From NCBI GenBank assembly GCA_039881045.1, contig JAYWVB010000001.1, positions 930,001 to 994,000 on the forward strand: a stretch of 64,000 nt of DNA, read 5' to 3'. Source of the stretch: Chaetomium olivaceum. Its lineage: Eukaryota; Ascomycota; Sordariomycetes; Sordariales; Chaetomiaceae. The translations under genes were made by a program, and so were the position numbers. Positions 46,055-55,543 of this stretch are shown one piece after another (position 1 is the first letter of the stretch; each line of letters starts with the position of its first letter). A model generated the notes under the pieces. That model saw only the letters and a program-made list of their open reading frames with translations. It ran no database searches and was not told where the DNA came from.

Positions 46055-46849
46055 ATGGACACGGCCAATGCATCCGCCGACAGCGGCGAATGGGTTTTCC
46101 GACAATTAAGCACAGCCGGCAAGCGACTCTTCTGGAGGCTCAATGGCCCACTCGAGGGCGCTATCGAGGTCGCGCCGTCGGAATACTACGAGCCGGGCGC
46201 CGTGATGGAGCCGTATTTCGGCCCGGACGGCTCTCTCCACCCCGTGTCGCAAGCGTCCCTCATGGAGCCCCCGGTGTCGTCCGATACCGTCCGCGTCCAC
46301 TGCATCGACGGGCGGGAGCGGGTCTGGGTCGACCAGCACTCGCGCTGCCACGACGGCCCCCTTTACCAAGGGTACCCGAGACGCCTAGGGCCCCGCCCTG
46401 ACGACGAGAGCTTCGACCCGAGTATCTTCGTGCTAGAATGCTGCGGGCAGAAGCGGCCCTGGTCCTACGATACATATCTCCAAGTCGCCGCCCAAGGCGA
46501 ATTCCTCACCGTACACGAGTATATCTCGGCTGTACACCCGTGGCTGATGGCTATGCGCGATACCCTCCTGGACGCCCGGGGCAAGATGGATTACCAGCCC
46601 AAGTGGCCGCCTGAGACCAAACTGGCTGTCGTGAAGCTAGGGCCGGGCCCGTTACACGTCGATCATGAGGACAAGTGGGCCTGGTGGCACAAGAAGCCGC
46701 CCGTGCCCCGCCCTGCAAGTGATCAACCCCGGCTTTCGGATGAGGAGCGGCAACGTAGGACTATGGAGAGGGCGATGGCAAGATCTGCGGCAATAATACG
46801 CGCGCGAGAGGAAGCTGCACGAGCAGCCGAGATGGAGAAAGAAAAGTAA
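46055..46849 (+). CDS. Unknown fungal protein, intronless
   Basis: A single open frame from ATG 46055 gives 264 aa. I chose this ATG because upstream codons in frame include only a TTG. The central region has an ordered, aromatic-rich composition (RLFWRLNGPLEGAIEVAPSE, FVLECCGQKRPWSYDTYLQ, FLTVHEYISAVHPWLMAMR), while the last 45 residues are a highly charged Arg/Glu/Ala helix (SDEERQRRTMERAMARSAAI) likely to be a coiled coil. There is no signal peptide, membrane segment or catalytic motif. I do not recognise a family. The protein may be lineage-restricted, and it lies at the edge of the block with the WD40 and ankyrin genes. Confidence 0.7.
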   Translation: MDTANASADSGEWVFRQLSTAGKRLFWRLNGPLEGAIEVAPSEYYEPGAVMEPYFGPDGSLHPVSQASLMEPPVSSDTVRVHCIDGRERVWVDQHSRCHDGPLYQGYPRRLGPRPDDESFDPSIFVLECCGQKRPWSYDTYLQVAAQGEFLTVHEYISAVHPWLMAMRDTLLDARGKMDYQPKWPPETKLAVVKLGPGPLHVDHEDKWAWWHKKPPVPRPASDQPRLSDEERQRRTMERAMARSAAIIRAREEAARAAEMEKEK

Positions 46850-47100
46850 ACTGGGACGGTCTGCAAGGCCTGCGAACCTGCATCCTCCAGACAGTGAAAA
46901 TCACCAGTTTCTCTCTCTTCTGTTTCTTCTGGTGCTTGTGTAAGCTCTTGGGCGCGCTATGCTTAAGCAAGTTAGAAAAGGGCCTTATTCCGGCATCAAC
47001 AGCGCGGGAGCCTGGGTGGTTTAGACGCGGACTCACAACATAGCTGCGGAAACCATCAATGTGGAGACGGGGACAGCACCTCTGCTCAGTGGTTTGCTGT

Positions 47101-48072
47101 TTAATACCGGGCAGGTTCGGGCGACCAGGCTACAGAGTAGACCGTGTCCTTATGGCCTCTGAGCGTCGCTACACACTCGCTTGTTACAGGATTCCAAATC
47201 TTGACAGCTTCATCGTCTGATCCCGATGCTAGCCAGGCTTCATCGGGCGACCAGGTTACCGACTGGATGAACTTGTCATGCCCCGAAAGCGTCGTTGTAC
47301 ACTGAGCATTGTCTAGATCCCAGACCTTAACAGTCCGATCGTCTGAGCCTGACGCGAGACGAGCTCCATCGGGCGACCATGCTACTGACCTAACTGAGGC
47401 TATATGGCCCTCGAGAGTTAGTGAACTCGTGCAGGCCGAACCCCAGATTTTTATAATCGTGTTATCCGGTCCTGACGCAAATTGGTATCCATCGGGAGAC
47501 CACGCTACTGACAAGACTGACTCTCTAAATGCCTCGAGAATCATTCTACACCAGGTGGTTGTCAAATCCCAAGTCCTGATTGTTTGATCTTCTGACCCTG
47601 ATAGGAGCTCCCATCCGTTGGGCGACCAAGATACTGAAAGGACCGAGCTATCATGGCCCTTAAGGGTTGCGACACACTGGGTAGTCGCTAGGTTCCAGAT
47701 CTCGATCGGCCCGTCGCGCGATCCCGACGCAAGCTGGGTTCCATTGGGCGACCACGCCACTGACAAGACTGAGCCTGTATGGCTCTCAAGGGTTGCTGTA
47801 CACCGGCCGATTGCCGGATTCCAGATCTTGATAGTCCCGTCGGCCGATCCAGACGCAAGCTGGGCTCCGTCGGGCGACCAGACTACCGAGAAGACCGATC
47901 CGCTATGGCCCTCGAGAGTTGCTCTGCACTGGTTGGTCGCCGGATCCCAGATCTTCACCGTGCCATCAGCTGATGCAGACGCGAGCTGTCCGAGGTCTGA
48001 GTCGGCTGAGTGCAAGTCATCGCTGTGCCCGGGAAGATTTGTTTGCTGCGTCGGAGTGGTCTGCCCGATCAT
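47101..48072 (-). CDS. WD40-repeat protein, NWD/HET-type repeats, possibly a receptor fragment
   Basis: An open frame of 323 aa from ATG 48072. Seven WD40 units of 40-42 residues, plus a terminal half-unit, follow each other without linkers. Typical units read GHSGSVFSVVWSPDGAQLAS then GSADGTIKIWNP, and GHIASVRSVAWSPDGARLAS then GSDDRTVKVWDL. The first unit is degenerate (GHSDDLHSADSDLGQLASAS), lacking the W-SPDG core, and the last stops after VYSVAWSPEPARY, so together they could close an irregular propeller. High identity between units is typical of C-terminal sensor arrays of fungal NACHT-WD40 (HET-E/D/R-like) receptors. No NACHT or effector domain is present upstream, where the minus strand has another ATG frame that ends at the array. 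I read it as either a free WD40 protein or the remnant of a receptor. Confidence 0.75.
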   Translation of the reverse strand: MIGQTTPTQQTNLPGHSDDLHSADSDLGQLASASADGTVKIWDPATNQCRATLEGHSGSVFSVVWSPDGAQLASGSADGTIKIWNPAIGRCTATLESHTGSVLSVAWSPNGTQLASGSRDGPIEIWNLATTQCVATLKGHDSSVLSVSWSPNGWELLSGSEDQTIRTWDLTTTWCRMILEAFRESVLSVAWSPDGYQFASGPDNTIIKIWGSACTSSLTLEGHIASVRSVAWSPDGARLASGSDDRTVKVWDLDNAQCTTTLSGHDKFIQSVTWSPDEAWLASGSDDEAVKIWNPVTSECVATLRGHKDTVYSVAWSPEPARY

Positions 48073-48856
48073 GGTCGCACGCTTCCGGCGCCGGGAGTCC
48101 TGCGCTCTCGCAGACCGCGTTGCTTATCAGTTCTTGGGCATTTCCATCATTTGTGCCCTCCCGGACGGGGGCTGTGGCTTGGGCCATGTTGTAGTGCGCG
48201 TCTTGTCTTGTCCCTTAAAATCCAGTGTTAGTGAGGGAGGAACTGATCTACCGGAGTGAGAAAGACGGAACCGGGTGGTATAGTCCTAGAAAAGGAGGAC
48301 AGAACAGAGGTAAGTAAGGTACCTTACCTATATGGACTTGGGTATCGGCTAGCTGCTAGTCGCCGGAAGCAAACAAGTAGTGTTAAGGTGTTGTTGAGGC
48401 ATTCAGGAACACCCAACTGCATCGGTGCAACCCTAACCCCCCCAACGAGCAATCAAACGTAATTACCGTAGGTATGTAGTTATGTACGTACGGATACTCG
48501 TGTACCTACGAATGGGTAAAATCAGGGTCAAAAAGTAAGTTCACACTTCACATCTAAGTCAACAACTCGACCCAAAATAAAAGTGAAATACTAGTTCCAG
48601 ATTCACGTTCACGGCCTCCTCACAATAGCGACATCTTCTTGTCTTCGTTGTTGTTTAAAGGCGGTGGTTTCTTGACCTCAGGGCGACCAGTTTTGGACCC
48701 TTTTGAGCGGACAGAGATGACCTATTTAAAGGCAAAATCATTCCTTTTGCACGACTGTACAATCAATATTAAGGAGTTCTGCCCAGAGTGCAGTCCCACA
48801 CCATCACCATCTCTCTCCTGACTGCTGCCGTAATTTCTCACAACACTTCTGCCACA

Positions 48857-49141
48857 CTACATGTATGTACTAGCCACAGTATCTACCCCGAATCTGTCCT
48901 CGAATTCCGCAATGTTTTGTAGGCCCCGTTTCATTCCAGCCTTAACGTTATCCTTTGTGTTCTCAACGCTACCAAGCCCCTGATTCGAACCCGACATGGC
49001 TCTGCCCCACGTCGTGCTCTCGTCTCGTGACGGCTGACTGACGTATCGTTCAAGCTGTGGGGGTAGCTCTGGGGCTCGAACTGAAATTCTCGAGGTTTCG
49101 GTGATGACGGTCCCGGCGGATTGTACCTGAGGCGTGGACAT
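48857..49141 (-). CDS. Possible small protein of unknown function
   Basis: An ATG-started frame of 94 aa with balanced composition, unlike the Arg/Pro/Ser-rich chance frames around it. It begins MSTPQVQSAGTVITETSRIS and ends with a charged helix (NVKAGMKRGLQNIAEFEDRF). No signal peptide, membrane span or known motif. Neither splicing nor expression can be judged from sequence, so this is a candidate only. Confidence 0.35.
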   Translation of the reverse strand: MSTPQVQSAGTVITETSRISVRAPELPPQLERYVSQPSRDESTTWGRAMSGSNQGLGSVENTKDNVKAGMKRGLQNIAEFEDRFGVDTVASTYM

Positions 49142-49800
49142 GGTCGGTCGCGACTTGTCACACTACACGTCAGCACTTCCAAGCTCTGCTCTTATGTAGA
49201 GGTTGTGCGCACATGTTCTGAGTACCTAGCAGTGGATGTTCTAAGAAGCAAATAGCAGAGTCGATGTTGGACTTAATCCTCATGAATTTGAAGAGACTGT
49301 AAGTAGTTATCAACGCCTTCTTTATAGTCTCCTGGTATTCTCATTTTGCGCCCACTTGCATCCGTCAACCTGCCCCCCATCTGTTACCCGCCGGAATACC
49401 GTTTCCTGATTCCCAAATCGACGAGAATGGGAATTCAGAGATCTAGGAATCTGCGACAGTTGCCGCTCCCGCCGTGCGCCTGCGGGATTCCCAATCTTGG
49501 AACTGCTCAGGGGCTCACGATCCATCCAGCCAGGGAAGAGTCCAACTGGAAACTAGGCTCCGCCCGGTGTTGCAAGTGATGCGGACTGTACCTGAGGTAC
49601 CTTACCCACCTGCATGCCGAGAAAATGGGAATCAGGCGCCATCCTTGACAGGAGACTAAAGTCCCGACACGTCGGCCGCTTTAAGGGCTCCGTTGTGGGC
49701 ATTGGCGCAAAGAACTGGGGCGCGCACTTTTGATGCCCTCCTCAGCCGCAAGCCACCAGCATTGCCCAGCGGGGAAGAAGGACAAAGTGCGGAATGGGAA

Positions 49801-49872
49801 GGTCACTTTCTGTGGGAAGGTCACTTTCTGTGGGAAGGTCACTTTCTGTGGGAAGGTCACTTTCTGTGGGAA
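49801..49872. repeat. Minisatellite, four perfect copies of an 18-bp unit
   Basis: Unit GGTCACTTTCTGTGGGAA repeated head to tail without mismatch at 49801, 49819, 49837 and 49855. The 18-bp length keeps every frame open, so both strands show repeated peptides, but I see no gene that uses them. Confidence 0.95.
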
Positions 49873-50169
49873 GGCAGTGGCGGAGAGTGGTTGGACGAGG
49901 CATGGCGAATCATGCTGGCGAAAAGGGTGTGTATGCAAGCCGGCAATTCCCAGATTCCCAAATTCCCCTTCCTGGAAGCACCTAGCTTGGCTCGGTCACC
50001 TGAGATGACTGTATCAGGAAGGAGAGGCAGCCTTATGCCAGACGAACGAGGCTCCCGAACCATGAAACCTTATAAGTTCTGCTCAACTTCTCTCAAGAGC
50101 GCCGCCGATGCCTCTCTCCCAAAAATGGCCACAAAATCTCTTAATCGCCGCTGAGACCACGGTTCGAAA

Positions 50170-53100
50170 ATGTCGACTGTGTCGCACAGCGAGTTTCCGC
50201 CGTACCTCAATCCGGCCGACGGACTCAAGATGGCTCACAGTGCCATGACCGGAGCCTCTGCTGGTTTTGGGGGGTGTCCAGACCTCCAGAATCCGCCCGC
50301 CCTGACTGGATTACAACACGGTGTGCAAGCGGACGCCCCTAGCCCATCGTCGTGGGATGCGTCGTCCTATGACTTTGACCCACCACCGTCGAACACCTTT
50401 TACCCACAACTGTTGGATGATGCATCTCGGAGACACATCTTTGAGCGAGGATGTCCATATTACCAGGGTGCTGCGTAGGAGTTGCCTATGTTCCGTTTCG
50501 TCGAGCATTTCCCCGGGTATGTTGACCAAACTTCACCCACTGGTGATATCCACTGCGCTGACTTTACACTAGAAGCCATCGGCCGTACATTGGCGATTCG
50601 TACAGCAATCGGGCCTTTATCTGCTTCGATGAGGACAAACCTTGCTCCTGCCAGTGCGACTGTCGACAGCTTGGATCGCAACCGAACGACTTCGCCTTCA
50701 TTGCCACCAAAACCTCAACGGCGCTCAGTATCACATTCTGCGACTCGGCACTCGGGGAATTTGTGGCCGCAATCTCAGGCGAAACCGGCATTTCAAACAT
50801 CGAAGCCTGGGCGGCGGACACATTCGATGGCCTCGCCATCCTTGCACAGTACGCACTACTGAAGCAACACCTACAGCTCTTGGACCCAAGTCTTGCCATC
50901 GTCCCCACACTTCGCCTCCTGGTAGACGGCTTCCTGGCGGACGGCCATGTGTTCAAAAAGTTCGGATACAACGACTTGTTCGAGCGCGGGTACCTCTCCT
51001 TGGAGCTCTGGAAGGAATTTCAACACCGCCAGTTGGACGACGACATTACGCTGCTGGATGGCACATTCAGTGCCGTCGCCGAGGAGCGGCGCCAGGACAA
51101 TTTCGGAGATACTGCTGTCGATGAGATCCCAGTAGTCGAAGACATGTCGCTTCACCCCGACATCATCAGTGACTTCGACACACAAACGCAAAAAAAGCCC
51201 AGTGCTCCCATGCCGAGGACGTGGTTCGAGGAAGCTGAACCGCGACCTTTCGAAGACGTCCCATCGCCAAGGATGCCGCCAGAGGGAGATGTAATTAGAA
51301 GACCCCGTGTCTTTATTGCAGACTCGCGAGGCCATAAGTCCAGGACTCTGTCGCGTATTGAGACATGCGCAGATGTCGGCCCACGGTCTGATGGACCCCT
51401 TCTAATAATGGCAGCCGAGAGAGGTCTTGAAATCATAGTTCGGCTGCTTCTTGATAGAGGCGCAGATGCCAACTATGAAGGGAGGTGGACATCACCTCTA
51501 CTAGCAGCAGTCAAGGGAGGCCATGAATCCGTGGTTCGGCTGCTTCTTGATAGAGGCGCAGATGTCAACCATGAAGAGTGGTCGACATCCCCTCTACTAG
51601 CAGCAGTCGAGAGAGGTCACGAATCCTTGATTCAGTTGCTTCTTTATAGAGGCGTAGATACCAACTGCGGACCGTCATCAAAGACCCCTCTACTAGCAGC
51701 AGCCGAGAGAGGTTACGAATCCATAGTTCGGTTGCTTCTTGATAGAGGCGCAAATGTCAAGCGTGGAGAGAGGTGCATATCCCCTCTACTAGCAGCAGTC
51801 AAGGGAGGCCATGAATCTATAGTTCGGTTGCTTGCCCATCGTGGAGCTAGCCTATCTGAGAGAGTAAGTCTTTTAGAAATCGCTCCTATGACTGTCACAG
51901 CCACTAATGCGGCCACAGAAGAGGGCTCTCAAGGAAGCCCTCAAAAGAAGACGGAATGAGATAGCACATCACCTATTCAAACTGGGATGGCGATCTCCGC
52001 CCGACAGAGCACTCGTTGTGCGCATGCTCAGGGAGTTGAGGAATCAGAAGGAGGCCGCCAACCGACGGAGTCATCTGTACATGATGACATGTTACAACTC
52101 CTTCGTTGAAAACTATGGGAAGGTCAAAGCCGTCGCTGGGCTCAGGAGAGATGAATTGGTAGAGATGTCCGTCCAGCTCGAGTGCCTTGTGGCCCACATC
52201 CCCGGATGGAAGTTTAACGAAAGCGCTCGTAATCGGTTTGCCGACTGCCGGACAGCCTGGCAATCCGGCATCAGGACGCTGCGACGAGTGTCCGGAGGCC
52301 AGCTTCCAGAGGACCCCGGCGAGGTGCTTGTCTTCCTCTGCGTCTGCAAGGCTGTTTCGGATACGCTCGACTTCTTCACCGGATCGGCATACACAATAAT
52401 GTTCTTTGCAGACCTTCGAAGATGGGCTTTCTGTTCGAAGACGACTTCGATTGCTACAGTCATCTCATACGGGGAGTCTGGGGCGTTGATGTCACGAACG
52501 AGTGGCTCTCTCCGTCCAGTGGCGATCTGCTACAGTATGCACAAGGCCTTGTGTCATCCCTCGTTGGCGCGGCAAGCAGTCTAATCAGACCGACGGCAGA
52601 GGGGAGCCGCGATGGATTGGAAGAAAGCCAACTACGGTGGTTGGAGCGAGATACCACGCGACGCGACGTCGAAAATGACAGAGGGCCAGTGGGCCGAGAA
52701 CCGCCGGATAATCCCCTGGCAGAGACGCCCAGGCTATCGGGGCGGATCCTTGATATGTCTTCGGCGCGAACCAGCGGAGCGCTAGTGATACTAATGACGG
52801 GCGCCGCCTTTGCCATAGTATTGATTTTCCTACTCTGTGAGTACATCTTGCTGACGAAACTGGTGGTAGTGATTGAGTGAAACCAACTAACCCGCCGCGT
52901 TCTTAGGGCTCAGAGTTTCAATCCAGGGCAGCCATGCGGCACCGATGTTCACATCATTGCGTGTCTTCTCTCTGTCTGTTGATGGCGTTCCTTCCCTCGT
53001 GGAGTCCTGCATGGTCTTTGAGACGTACCTCGGCCTGCGCAGTAAAGCACGCGAGTTTGGGCACAACCGGGCTCCCTCCGATGTCAATACACAGTCGCCG

Positions 53101-53448
53101 CCCGAAGAGCAGGCTCTTAGCATCTCTCCCTCTCAGCCAGAAGATGCCCGGTACAACGCTAATGGGCCGGCCGATCCGGACTCCCTTGTGCAACAGAATT
53201 CGACATCTGTGTTCTCTGCACGGACGGGAGAGGTAGGGCGGCGGAATGACCGGTTTTGCGATGACTGTCAACAACCGTTCACCAAGAGGTTCAACTATCT
53301 GAGACACCGGCGAGAACAACACGGCCTGAACAAGGTTGTCTGTACACTCTGCGGGAAAAGGCTTGCTCGCCAGGACTATTTAGCGACACACTTGGCAGAG
53401 AACAAATGTCGCAATCGGCGAAAGGGGGGTCGGTTGGTCTCGGGGTGA
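50170..53448 (+). CDS. Ankyrin repeat / transmembrane / C2H2 zinc-finger protein, one frameshift
   Basis: Four exons: 50170-50474, 50573-51863, 51919-52836 and 52907-53448. With one base restored near 52422-52430 they encode 1,018 aa. Order: a disordered start (1-90); an unrecognised region with a Cys cluster (CFDEDKPCSCQCDC) and helices (YALLKQHLQLLDPSLAIVPT); five ankyrin repeats at about 378-532 with a 32-residue period (PLLAAVKGGHESVVRLLLDR); a helical domain (MTCYNSFVENYGKVKAVAG, VLVFLCVCKAVSDTLDFF, DLRRW); one hydrophobic span at about 815-838 (GALVILMTGAAFAIVLIFLL); and two C-terminal fingers, CDDC-x12-H-x4-H and CTLC-x12-H-x5-C. Intron 2 has GTAAGT; intron 3 has GTGAGT with a CTAAC branch site. 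A membrane-tethered nucleic-acid-binding protein is one inference. Splitting into two or three genes is the alternative, but phases and junctions favour one. Confidence 0.7.
51495..51863 (+). repeat. Near-identical 96-bp tandem repeats encoding ankyrin units
   Basis: The unit start CCTCTACTAGCAGCAG recurs at 51495, 51591, 51687 and 51783, exactly 96 bp apart. The 32-residue protein period is one short of the usual ankyrin 33. High DNA identity implies recent duplication or gene conversion. Confidence 0.92.
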
Positions 53449-53707
53449 GGGAACATTGTACATGTATGTAGGGTGCCATACAACATGATAGAGTTCTTTT
53501 CTGCTTGGAGTAAATGGTTTATGGGAGATGGTCATCAGTTTTGATTGTGATATGTATAACCCTCGACGTAACTTGTCTCGGGGCCTCGAAGGTTTCAAAC
53601 CGACCAACTGTCCGGCCAAAAGACACCACGATCCTAGACTCCGCAACCCCTCAAAGAAAAATTTGGGTGTCTTTACTAGTATGTCAGGGGTAGCATTCGG
53701 ATGGGCC

Positions 53708-53720
53708 AAAAAATGAAAAA
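53708..53720 (-). terminator. RNA polymerase III terminator of tRNA-Ser copy 1
   Basis: On the minus strand a T5 run begins 5 nt after the tRNA 3' end and is followed by a T6 run, the usual Pol III stop. Confidence 0.8.
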
Positions 53721-53725
53721 GAAAC

Positions 53726-53806
53726 GACGTGGGCCTGATTCGAACAGACGCTCCCGAAGGAACAAGATTTCTAGTCTTGCGCATTAGACCACTCTGCCAC
53801 CACGCC
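53726..53806 (-). tRNA. tRNA-Ser(AGA), copy 1
   Basis: 81 nt, no intron. The acceptor GGCGTGG pairs with CCACGTC (one G-U). The anticodon arm is CAAGA-CTAGAAA-TCTTG, with anticodon AGA reading TCT/TCC serine codons. A long variable arm (TTCCTTCGGGAGC) is typical of Ser tRNAs. The T arm is GTCTG-TTCGAAT-CAGGC. The internal A box (TGGCAGAGTGG) and B box (GTTCGAATC) are intact. Confidence 0.96.
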
Positions 53807-54115
53807 TTGGAGGTTGGCTGACGAAACGTTGGTTTTTTGCAGCGCTCCACAGACAGACGGCAATTTCGCCAAGACCATTGAGGTTGCCAAGCCTTCCGAT
53901 AACACCTTTGCTTGCGGGCCGATAGGCCAGAATACATCAAACAAACGGAACTTCGACTTTCATGTTCGTTTGTCTTCGTGTCTCGGGACATCAGCCACCT
54001 CATTCACTCCCTTTGATCACGCCAATCCATGCTACACTCTCTTGCTTCTTCACTTACCATGTGTAATCGCCGCTAAACAACCGACCGCAGAACAAACAGC
54101 CCACCACCAACAACT

Positions 54116-55336
54116 ATGTCCGCCCTCCTCTCGCTCCTTGGTTGGAGCTTCCTGCCAAATGTACAGACTGCCCCCCTCCTCCCTAGCCTCGCTCGCAAAC
54201 CGCCCACAGTGATACTTAGAGTCAAGCCCCCAAAACTAACAAAAACCCCCTCCACCTAGCTAGTAACAGGCTGGACGCAATCCCTCTACTACAGCCTCAC
54301 GATCCGCGCCGGCGACCCCAAGCCACAGCCCGGCACACCCCGCTGGGCCGAGCACCGCCGGCGCATCCACATCGCCGTCGTAACCCTCTACCTGCTTTAC
54401 ACCATCTACGAGGCCGACTACGACCTGCAGCGCGCCGGCACCTACTACACGGACCTGGGCGTGCCGCTGGACGCGACCGACCGCGAGATCAAGTCGCGCT
54501 TCCGGCGGCTCGCCGCGCTGCACCACCCGGACAAGGCCTCCGCCTCATCCGGCCCGGGCGGGAGCGGCCCGACGCAGGAGGACATCAACGCGTACTTTGT
54601 GCACCTCAAGACCGCCGCCGACGCGCTGGCAGACCCGGCGCGGCGGTTCGCGTACGAGCGGTTCGGCCCCGACGCTGTCGGCTGGGCGCGGTGCGTGACG
54701 GTGCGCGACTTTGTCGTGCGCGGCGCCCAGGGCTTGGTCCCCTACTACATGGCGGCGGCGGCGGCTATGTATGGGCTGGGTCTGTTGGGGTACCTCGACT
54801 GGGGCCGCTACGAGCGCTGGCTGGTGCTGGCCGTGCTGTTTGTGTTTGAGGCGCATAGTGTTACCCGCCCTGGTATGCCGCGCGTGTTGGAGAAGGTGGT
54901 GAATCCGTTGCTGGGGAGGTTGGCGGGCCGGCCGCCGTATCTGCCATTCCAGGCGATAGCGCTGGCGAGGAAGCTCAGTGTGACGGTGTATATTGCGTTT
55001 TCCCAGATTGGGCCACTCCTAGCGGCGGATACGCGGAGCGGGCAGCTGGTGGTGGGCGGGGCGAAGGGCGGAGATGAAGATAAAGCGCTGAGGGAAGGGT
55101 TGGACAGGTTGGAGATGGCGGTGAAACGGTTGGATGCGGATACCACGCGGTTGTTGGAGACCGAGATGGCGCCGTTTGCGGGGGCCGAAGATGCGAGGAG
55201 TACCATGTGGGCCAAGGTCAAGGAGTGGCTGGTCCAGAACACGATCCGCTCGGATCCCATGGTGCGGGATGCCCTGGGGAAGTCATTCGCGAAGCGCAGG
55301 ATGGAAGCGCCGGCAGGGGCTAGGGGGACTAAGTAA
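54116..55336 (+). CDS. Membrane-associated J-domain (DnaJ) protein
   Basis: Exon 1 (54116-54160) encodes MSALLSLLGWSFLPN; after a 99-bp intron, exon 2 (54260-55336) continues LVTGWTQSLYYSLTIRAGDP; total 373 aa. The J domain spans about 75-150 (YYTDLGVPLDATDREIKSRF, then HHPDKA with the invariant HPD at about 104-106, then ADPARRFAYERFG). Hydrophobic segments flank it: the N-terminal 15-30 residues, HIAVVTLYLLYTIYE before the J domain, and YYMAAAAAMYGLGLLGYLD and WLVLAVLFVFEAHSV after it. Several spans and a J domain facing one side suggest an ER or other endomembrane co-chaperone that stimulates an Hsp70. The C-terminal 130 residues contain a charged helix (RLEMAVKRLDADTTRLLETE). Family assignment beyond J protein is uncertain. 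Confidence 0.88.
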
Positions 55337-55543
55337 CGTGGATAGAAACCTGAATTTAGAAAGCAATGCTATTTTACTGCCCGATATTATTCTTTGCCAG
55401 GTGCAGCTATACTAAATATCCCGTATTTGTAACCCTGTTCTGTGTATCTATCCGGCGGTTTATTTATATCCAAAATCGCCTGCCGATGCCATAGGGTTGT
55501 AAACGCTGGCGCAGAACCCAGCAACGCATCCCAACCCTTCTAT

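Larger units (their letters stand above)
48073..50169. other. AT-richer interval between WD40 and ankyrin genes
   Basis: 2.1 kb. It has GGTACCT/ACGTACG-rich patches (48310-48330, 48470-48520, 49595-49610), one weak small gene candidate (48857-49141) and a minisatellite (49801-49872). No NACHT, transposase or reverse-transcriptase sequence is seen. Confidence 0.5.
53449..54115. other. Intergenic carrying tRNA-Ser
   Basis: 670 bp between the ankyrin gene and the J-protein gene; its only supportable gene is the minus-strand tRNA. Frames over the tRNA are artefacts. Confidence 0.6.

Noticed and set aside
48960..48995. GATTCGAACCC resembling a minus-strand tRNA T-loop
   Set aside because: The stem does not pair and no cloverleaf can be drawn around it.
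53380..54003. 207-codon minus-strand frame containing a Trp/Gln/Ser peptide shared with another frame at 58065-58442
   Set aside because: The shared peptide is simply the translation of the two identical tRNA-Ser genes; it is not a protein family.
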